Assembly (NCBI RefSeq): GCF_021129235.1
Contig: NZ_JAJOMA010000010.1
Location: forward strand, 124,001-188,000
Source of the DNA: Kineosporia mesophila
GTDB taxonomy: Bacteria > Actinomycetota > Actinomycetes > Actinomycetales > Kineosporiaceae
Length of the DNA: 64,000 nucleotides
Direction: 5' to 3'
Positions 59,169 to 64,000 of this stretch are shown here, in pieces. Position 1 is the stretch's first letter. Each line of letters starts with the position of its first letter. A program made the position numbers and the translations under genes. The notes beneath the pieces are model-generated. The model ran no database searches and had not been told where the DNA came from. It was given only the letters and a program-made list of their open reading frames with translations.

Positions 59169-59204
59169 TGGGCCAGATCGCCATCGTTACACGGACCCGG
59201 GCAC

Positions 59205-59309
59205 TTATCGAGTGGTTCGGCGATCGGCGAACAAGTGGGCGAGGTACGCGTTCACGTCAAGTCCGGCGAGCCGCCCGATCCGCGCCAAGCGGATTTGACG
59301 ACCACGCAT
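59205..59309 (-). CDS. Possible 34-aa micro-ORF (weak)
   Basis: From ATG 59309, MRGRQIRLARIGRLAGLDVN and on to a TAA at 59205. Most codons end in G or C and the middle resembles a helix, but there is no SD, nothing similar comes to mind, and it lies in the divergent promoter region of the hydrolase and acyltransferase genes. Listed only so that it can be checked. Confidence 0.15.
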   Translation of the reverse strand: MRGRQIRLARIGRLAGLDVNAYLAHLFADRRTTR

Positions 59310-59430
59310 CTTGGCGGTCCGGGGCGCAACAATGGATAGTGTGCGTCGGTCGGGTGAGGCGTCCCCGGCCGGCCGGGTCGCGGTGGCCCGGTGCGCGCAC
59401 GCGCACTGGCACGCGGTCAAGGAGGTGGCG

Positions 59431-60276
59431 ATGCTCTACTGGCTGCTGCGGCGCGTTCTTCTCGGCCCTCTCATCCGGGTGCTGTACAAGCCGTGGGTCA
59501 AAGGCCTGGAGAACATCCCGAAGAAGGGCCCGGTCATCCTGGCCAGCAATCACCTGTCCTTCTCGGACCATTTCTTCCTGCCCCTGCACGTGAACCGGAA
59601 GATCACCTTCCTGGCCAAGGCCGAGTACTTCAACGGCCGGGGCGTCAAGGGACGTCTGACGGCCATGTTTTTCCGCGGTGTCGGCCAGATCCCGATCGAG
59701 CGCGCCGGGGGCCGGGCCTCCGAGGCCGCGCTGCGCACCGGGATGAAGGTGCTCGACAAGGGTGAGCTGCTGGGTATCTACCCGGAGGGCACGCGTTCGC
59801 CCGACGGCCGGCTGTACCGAGGCCGCACCGGTGTGGCCCGGATGGCCCTGGAGTCGGGGATCCCGGTCGTCCCGGTCGCGATGATCTCCACCTTCGAGGT
59901 GCAGCCCCCCGGCAAGCTCATCCCGCAGCTGCTGCCCAAGGGCAAGGTCGGCGTGGTGATCGGCGAGCCGCTGGACTTCTCCCGCTACGAGGGCATGAGC
60001 ACCGACCGCTTCGTGCTGCGTTCGGTGACCGACGAGATCATGTACCAGCTGATGGTGCTGTCCAACCAGGAGTACGTGGACATCTACGCCGCCACGATGA
60101 AAGAGCGCCTGGCCGCGGCCAAGCGCAGTGGTGCCGACGTGGGCCTGCCCTCCGGTCACGCCGAGCTGGCGGTGACCCCGGGCGGGCACGGCGCCCCGGC
60201 CGAGGAGAGCTCCGAGGACGAGGCGAAGAAGGGCCGCAAGGTCAAGAAGGCGAAGAAGGACGACGACGCGGCCTGA
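59431..60276 (+). CDS. 1-acyl-sn-glycerol-3-phosphate acyltransferase (PlsC family)
   Basis: 281 aa. PlsC motifs: VILASNHLSFSDHFFLPL (HxxxxD-type NHLSFSDH), GVGQIPIER, GIYPEGTRSPDGRLYRGR and VPVAMIST. It acylates lysophosphatidate or a related lipid (Rv2182c occupies this position in mycobacteria). The C-terminal ~40 residues are Lys/Glu-rich. AAGGAGG 5 nt before ATG 59431 decides this start over the longer frame from 59311. Confidence 0.92.
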   Translation: MLYWLLRRVLLGPLIRVLYKPWVKGLENIPKKGPVILASNHLSFSDHFFLPLHVNRKITFLAKAEYFNGRGVKGRLTAMFFRGVGQIPIERAGGRASEAALRTGMKVLDKGELLGIYPEGTRSPDGRLYRGRTGVARMALESGIPVVPVAMISTFEVQPPGKLIPQLLPKGKVGVVIGEPLDFSRYEGMSTDRFVLRSVTDEIMYQLMVLSNQEYVDIYAATMKERLAAAKRSGADVGLPSGHAELAVTPGGHGAPAEESSEDEAKKGRKVKKAKKDDDAA

Positions 60277-60293
60277 GTGGCCGGCGTCACCGA

Positions 60294-60358
60294 CCGGGCC
60301 CGCAACCGTCAGGGTGCGGGCCCGGCGCCCGTCCGGCCGGAGAATCTCCGGCCGGACG
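60294..60358 (+). terminator. Double hairpin terminator after the acyltransferase gene
   Basis: Two adjacent perfect stems: CCGGGCCCGCA/TGCGGGCCCGG (60294-60304, 60315-60325) and CGTCCGGCCGGAGA/TCTCCGGCCGGACG (60330-60343, 60345-60358). No strong T-tract. Confidence 0.7.
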
Positions 60359-60409
60359 CCGTTCCCGGCGCGAAAAGTGATAATGCTGAAAGAGCTTGCG
60401 CCAGCCACG

Positions 60410-60415
60410 TAGTCT
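60410..60415 (+). promoter_or_regulatory. -10 box TAGTCT, leaderless start of aroG
   Basis: TAGTCT is followed by 7 nt and the GTG at 60423; no SD. Confidence 0.5.
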
Positions 60416-60422
60416 TGTCGTC

Positions 60423-61826
60423 GTGAGCGCCCCACTGCATCCCATCACCAGTGCCGATCTCTACCCCACGAGCACTCCGGACACGGCCGCCGCTGCTCTT
60501 GAGGCCGGGCTCGACCTGTGGCGTGACCTCCCCGCCGCACAGCAGCCCGCCTGGCCCGACCCGGCCGAGCTCGAGGCCGTGGCCACCGAGCTGGCCACCG
60601 TGCCGCCGCTGGTGTTCGCGGGGGAGTGCGACCTGCTGCGGGGCCAGCTGGCCGCCGCGGCGCGGGGCGAGGCATTTCTGCTCCAGGGCGGTGACTGCGC
60701 CGAGACCTTTGCCGAGGCCACGGCCGACCGCATCCGCAACAAGATCAAGACGATGCTGCAGATGGCCGTCGTCCTGACCTACGGCGCCAGCATGCCGGTG
60801 ATCAAGCTCGGCCGGATGGCGGGGCAGTACTCCAAGCCGCGCAGCAGCACGATGGAGACGCGGCAGGGCGTGACCCTCCCTGCCTACCGCGGCGATGCCA
60901 TCAACGGCTTCAGTTTCGACGAGGCGTCGCGCACGCCCGACCCCAGGCGGCTGCTGAAGGCGTACCACACGAGCAGTTCCACGCTGAACCTGATCCGCGC
61001 CTTCACCAAGGGTGGCTTCGCCGACCTGCGCCAGGTGCACGAGTGGAACCGCGGCTTCGTCAGCAGCCCGGCGAACGCCCGCTACGAGGCGATGGCCCGC
61101 GACATCGACCGCGCGATGAAGTTCATGATCGCGGCCGGTGGCGACTCCGACGCCCTGCGCACCGTCGACTTCTGGTCCAGCCACGAGGGTCTGCTGCTCG
61201 ACTACGAGCGCGCCCTGACCCGCATCGACTCGCGCACGGGCTCGCCCTACAACGTGTCCGCGCACTTCGTCTGGATCGGCGAGCGCACCCGTCAGCTCGA
61301 CGGTGCTCACGTCGACCTGATGTCGCGCGTGCGCAACCCGATCGGTGTGAAGATCGGCCCGACCACCACGCCCGACGACCTGATGCGCCTGGTCGACAAG
61401 CTCGACCCCGACCGCGAGCCGGGCCGTCTGACCCTGGTCAGCCGGATGGGCGCGGGCAAGATCCGCAGCAACCTGCCGGCCCTGGCCGAGACCACGAAGA
61501 AGGAGGGCCTGCCGGCTCTCTGGATCTGTGACCCGATGCACGGCAACACCTTCGAGTCGGCGTCGGGCTACAAGACGCGCCGCTTCGACGACGTGATGGA
61601 CGAGGTGCGCGGCTTCTTCGAGGTACACAACGCCGTCGGCACCATCCCCGGTGGCCTGCACGTCGAGCTCACCGGTGACGACGTCACCGAGTGCATGGGG
61701 GGCGCCGAGCACATCGACGACGCCGATCTGGCCATGCGCTACGAGACGCTGTGCGACCCGCGCCTGAACCACCAGCAGTCGCTGGAGATGGCGTTCCTGG
61801 TGGCCGAGATGCTGACGGGCCGCTGA
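60423..61826 (+). CDS. aroG: Class II 3-deoxy-7-phosphoheptulonate (DAHP) synthase
   Basis: 467-aa plant/Mtb-type enzyme (Rv2178c relative) making DAHP from PEP and erythrose 4-phosphate, the first shikimate step. Family motifs: LLQGGDCAETFAEATADRIR, GRMAGQYSKPRSS, LPAYRGDAINGFSFDE, TSSSTLNLIRAF, FWSSHEGLLLDYE, SAHFVWIGERTRQLDGAHV and ICDPMHGNTF; metal-binding Cys, His, Glu and Asp are all present. GTG 60423 is probably leaderless. The threonine aldolase gene follows after 2 nt. Confidence 0.95.
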   Translation: MSAPLHPITSADLYPTSTPDTAAAALEAGLDLWRDLPAAQQPAWPDPAELEAVATELATVPPLVFAGECDLLRGQLAAAARGEAFLLQGGDCAETFAEATADRIRNKIKTMLQMAVVLTYGASMPVIKLGRMAGQYSKPRSSTMETRQGVTLPAYRGDAINGFSFDEASRTPDPRRLLKAYHTSSSTLNLIRAFTKGGFADLRQVHEWNRGFVSSPANARYEAMARDIDRAMKFMIAAGGDSDALRTVDFWSSHEGLLLDYERALTRIDSRTGSPYNVSAHFVWIGERTRQLDGAHVDLMSRVRNPIGVKIGPTTTPDDLMRLVDKLDPDREPGRLTLVSRMGAGKIRSNLPALAETTKKEGLPALWICDPMHGNTFESASGYKTRRFDDVMDEVRGFFEVHNAVGTIPGGLHVELTGDDVTECMGGAEHIDDADLAMRYETLCDPRLNHQQSLEMAFLVAEMLTGR

Positions 61827-61828
61827 GG

Positions 61829-62881
61829 ATGGCGCACCCCGTCGTCGACCTGCGCAGCGACACGCTGACCAGGCCGACCACCGGCATGCTCGAGGCCATT
61901 GCCACCGCTGAGGTGGGCGACGACGTCTACGGGGAAGACCCGGAGGTCAACGCCCTTGAGGCCGAGGTGGCGCAGCTGCTCGGACACGAGGCCGGGTTGT
62001 TCTGCCCGACCGGCTCGATGTCGAACATGCTCGGCGTGCGCGCCCTCGTGCCCGCCGGGCAGGAGATCATCTGCGACTCGCTGGCTCACATCGTGCGGGC
62101 CGAGCTGGGCGGCCACGCCGTGTTCGGTCAGGTCACCACGCGCACCTGGCAGTCCTCGCGGGGGCAGCTCGACGCGGACCAGGCGCTCGGTATGGCGGTG
62201 CCCGACGCCGGGCCGTACTTCGTCTCCACCGCCGCGATCGCCATCGAAGACACGCACAACTTCGGTGGCGGCACCGTGCAGTCCGTGGACGAGCTGCGCC
62301 GGTTGCGGGCCGGTGCGGCCGCTCTCGGACTGGACGTGCACATGGACGGTGCCCGTCTGTGGAACGCCCACGTGGCCACCGGCGTCCCCCTGTCGGAATA
62401 CGGTTCGTTCGCCGACACGGTGTCGGTCTGCCTGTCGAAGGGCCTGGGCGCGCCCGTCGGCTCGTTGCTGGTGGCCAGCGCCGAGCGCATTGCCGAAGCC
62501 CGTATCTGGCGTAAGCGGATGGGTGGCGGCATGCGGCAGGTCGGCGTGCTGGCGGCGGCCGGCCGGTACGCGCTGAAGCACCACGTGGCAAGGCTCGCCG
62601 ACGACCACGCCCGGGCCCGCACGATCGCGGAGGCTCTGGCCGGGGTCGACGACTCGATCGTCGAGCCGGAGCTGGTGCGCAGCAACATCGTCGCCTCCCG
62701 ATGGCCGTCCGCGGCCGCTGCCCAGGCGTTCATCGCCGGTTGCGCCGACGAGGGCATCCGGGTCAGCGCGGTCGGGGCCCGGGTGGTCCGCCTGGTGACC
62801 CATCTCGACATCGACGAGAGCGGTGCGGGCCGGGCCACCGAGGCACTCCCGGCCATCGCGAAGCAGGCGCTGAACGTCTGA
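61829..62881 (+). CDS. ltaE: Low-specificity L-threonine aldolase
   Basis: 350-aa PLP enzyme that cleaves L-threonine or allo-threonine to glycine and acetaldehyde. Start MAHPVVDLRSDTLTRPTTGM, then VGDDVYGEDPEVNALE, FCPTGSMSNMLGV, EDTHNFGGGTV, VHMDGARLWNAHVATG and the PLP Lys in VCLSKGLGAPVGSLLV. Gene start is 2 nt after the aroG stop, so co-transcribed. Could also be a related beta-eliminating lyase. Confidence 0.92.
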   Translation: MAHPVVDLRSDTLTRPTTGMLEAIATAEVGDDVYGEDPEVNALEAEVAQLLGHEAGLFCPTGSMSNMLGVRALVPAGQEIICDSLAHIVRAELGGHAVFGQVTTRTWQSSRGQLDADQALGMAVPDAGPYFVSTAAIAIEDTHNFGGGTVQSVDELRRLRAGAAALGLDVHMDGARLWNAHVATGVPLSEYGSFADTVSVCLSKGLGAPVGSLLVASAERIAEARIWRKRMGGGMRQVGVLAAAGRYALKHHVARLADDHARARTIAEALAGVDDSIVEPELVRSNIVASRWPSAAAAQAFIAGCADEGIRVSAVGARVVRLVTHLDIDESGAGRATEALPAIAKQALNV

Positions 62882-62897
62882 GTTGCCTTGGCGGACG

Positions 62898-62931
62898 AAC
62901 GGCGCCGGTTCCCGAGGGAACCGGCGCCGTT
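62898..62931. terminator. Bidirectional terminator
   Basis: AACGGCGCCGGTTCC (62898-62912) pairs exactly with GGAACCGGCGCCGTT (62917-62931), tetraloop CGAG, between the convergent aldolase and GNAT genes. Confidence 0.85.
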
Positions 62932-62932
62932 G

Positions 62933-63460
62933 TCAGTGGTCGCTGCGCAACCGACTGTAAGACACCATGTCGTGCCACTCGCCGCGCCGGAACTGGGCGC
63001 CGCGCAGGATGCCTTCCCGGGTGAAACCGGCCTTCTCCAGAGCCTTCTGCTCGGCGAAGTTCTCCACATCGGTACTGGCCTCGACCCGGTGCACCGGGAT
63101 GTGCCGGAACAGCCACTCGTAGGCCAGGCGCTGGGCGATCGAGCCGATGCCCTTCCCCCGCGAGCCCGGGGCGATGGAGATGCCGATGTTCAGGGCCTGG
63201 CTGCCGCGGTTGGGGCCGTAGCCCACCGGGTGCCAGCCGATCGAGCCGATCGGCAGGCCGTCGTGACAGATCAGGATGACACCCTCGTCCTCACCGAGCA
63301 GCCCGTCGGCGTACCAGCGATCCTGATAGGTGTTCTGGCGCCGGGCCATCGGCAGGAAATCGCCGAACTCGGTCTCGTGCTCCCGGTCGCCGCGCCATTG
63401 CTCCAGCAGGGGCAGGTCCTCCACGCCCACGGCGCGGAGGACCACATCCTTGTTCGTCAC
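62933..63460 (-). CDS. GNAT family N-acetyltransferase (RimJ/RimL-like)
   Basis: 175 aa. Typical RimJ/RimL layout: VVLRAVGVEDLPLLEQWRGD at the N-terminus, LNIGISIAPGSRGKGIGSIAQ (acetyl-CoA loop R-G-K-G-I-G) and HRVEASTDVENFAEQKALEK with AGFTREGILRGAQFRRG. Acceptor (ribosomal protein N-terminus or small molecule) unknown. GTG start overlaps the PASTA kinase stop (GTGA). Confidence 0.92.
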   Translation of the reverse strand: MTNKDVVLRAVGVEDLPLLEQWRGDREHETEFGDFLPMARRQNTYQDRWYADGLLGEDEGVILICHDGLPIGSIGWHPVGYGPNRGSQALNIGISIAPGSRGKGIGSIAQRLAYEWLFRHIPVHRVEASTDVENFAEQKALEKAGFTREGILRGAQFRRGEWHDMVSYSRLRSDH

Positions 63461-64000
63461 CAGGTCTTCAGAATGACCTTGGAACCGACGTCGGCCGGCC
63501 CGGTCACGCTCTGCTCGCGCACGGTGTTGGAGAACCCGAAGCCCTGGTGCTCCACCTGGAAGCCGAGGCCCTGAAGCGTGGCCTGGGCCTGGTTGATGTC
63601 CTGGCCCACCACGTTCGGCACCTCGACCTGGGCGGGCTGCTTGACCGTGTAGAGCTTCACCGTGCTGCCCTTGGCCACCTGCTGGCCGGTGGCCGCCGGT
63701 TCCTGCTGGGTCACGGTGCCGGGGTTGGGTCCGCCCTGCACGTAGTCCTGCTCGACCTGCTCGACCACGAGGCCCTTGCTCTCCAGCAGGGCCTTGGCCT
63801 GGTCGAAGTTCTGGTTCACCACGTTGTCGAGCGCCACCGGCTCGATGCCCTTGCTGATGACGAGCTTGACCTCGCGGCCCGGGGTGACCTTGTTGCCGGC
63901 GGTGGGTGCGCTGGCGATGACCTTGCCCTTTTCGACCTTGGCGCTGAACTTCTCCGTGGTCGTGCCGACCTTCAGGCCGGCGCCCTCGATGGCCTCCGTG
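63457..64000 (-). CDS. Ser/Thr protein kinase with PASTA domains, C-terminal part (partial)
   Basis: Only the last ~181 residues are in the window; the 5' part lies beyond base 64000. They form at least two PASTA repeats plus part of another: KVGTTTEKFSAKVEKGKVIA, VALDNVVNQNFDQAKALLE with TVTQQEPAATGQQVAKGSTV, and VPNVVGQDINQAQATLQGLG ending DVGSKVILKTW. PASTA domains bind muropeptides outside the cell and are found on PknB/Stk1-type kinases. A PASTA kinase next to class II DAHP synthase matches the mycobacterial pknL region. Without the kinase domain, a PASTA-only protein cannot be excluded. Confidence 0.85.
   Translation of the reverse strand, partial: TEAIEGAGLKVGTTTEKFSAKVEKGKVIASAPTAGNKVTPGREVKLVISKGIEPVALDNVVNQNFDQAKALLESKGLVVEQVEQDYVQGGPNPGTVTQQEPAATGQQVAKGSTVKLYTVKQPAQVEVPNVVGQDINQAQATLQGLGFQVEHQGFGFSNTVREQSVTGPADVGSKVILKTW

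Noticed and set aside
1-64000. tRNA, rRNA, IS elements, prophage or biosynthetic gene cluster
   Set aside because: I scanned the gaps by eye for T-loop motifs, terminal repeats and transposase or megasynthase sequences and found none; a tRNAscan or profile search would confirm.

Overview
This 64 kb window is high-GC chromosomal DNA from an actinomycete (Actinomycetota). The evidence is strong G/C third-position bias, frequent GTG/TTG starts, a CtaF-type subunit IV, a bcc-aa3 respiratory supercomplex with a diheme QcrC, and a gene order close to what I recall of Mycobacterium tuberculosis Rv2176-Rv2213 (cobS/cobT, DUF3043, glycerate kinase, HesB/ErpA, adenosine kinase, ctaC, qcrBAC, ctaE, trpD, UvrC/exonuclease, NlpC/P60, pimB, fadD, SRPBCC, ArsA, acyltransferase, class II DAHP synthase, PASTA kinase). 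A Kineosporia-like or related soil actinomycete is a guess. I see no IS element, prophage, CRISPR array, tRNA or rRNA.

Layout. 0-5.5 kb: tail of an unknown gene, leucyl aminopeptidase, and a cobalamin lower-loop cluster (cobU-cobT-cobS, minus strand). 5.5-10.3 kb: small protein, aldo/keto reductase, DUF3043 membrane protein, TetR regulator, M20 dipeptidase. 10.3-15.3 kb: nadA, glycerate kinase, erpA, adenosine kinase, aat. 15.2-16.7 kb: a TusA-like protein and a cysteine-desulfurase-like protein that lacks the PLP lysine. 16.8-28 kb: respiratory supercomplex genes ctaC-ctaD-ctaF and ctaE-qcrC-qcrA-qcrB, separated by an L,D-transpeptidase, trpD and a receiver protein. 28-37 kb: DEDDh/GIY-YIG nuclease, a Cys-rich small protein, NlpC/P60 hydrolase, phosphoesterase, secreted metalloprotease, PimB-like GT4 and a GT-C membrane glycosyltransferase.

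37.3-50.3 kb: a complete-looking Tad/Flp pilus locus on the minus strand (two Flp pilins, a NarL-type two-component system, a receiver-like/GAF protein, TadC, TadB, TadA, CpaE, CpaB, TadG, TadE). It appears inserted in the otherwise conserved block; no prepilin peptidase is present in the window. 50.4-64 kb: FadD, zinc-ribbon membrane protein, SRPBCC, ArsA-like ATPase, CxxC protein, two tandem ROK kinases, EEP nuclease family protein, membrane protein, alpha/beta hydrolase, acyltransferase, class II DAHP synthase, threonine aldolase, GNAT and the C-terminal PASTA domains of a Ser/Thr kinase running off the end.

The genes are mainly core metabolism (cobalamin, NAD, aromatic amino acids), respiration and cell envelope. 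Most interesting are two degenerate enzymes kept in their usual operons (the CobT-like and cysteine-desulfurase-like proteins), the inserted Tad locus with its unusual receiver/GAF protein, a recurring TGATCATG intergenic element at terminators, and about ten genes with a TAnnnT box 6-8 nt before the start codon, indicating leaderless transcription.
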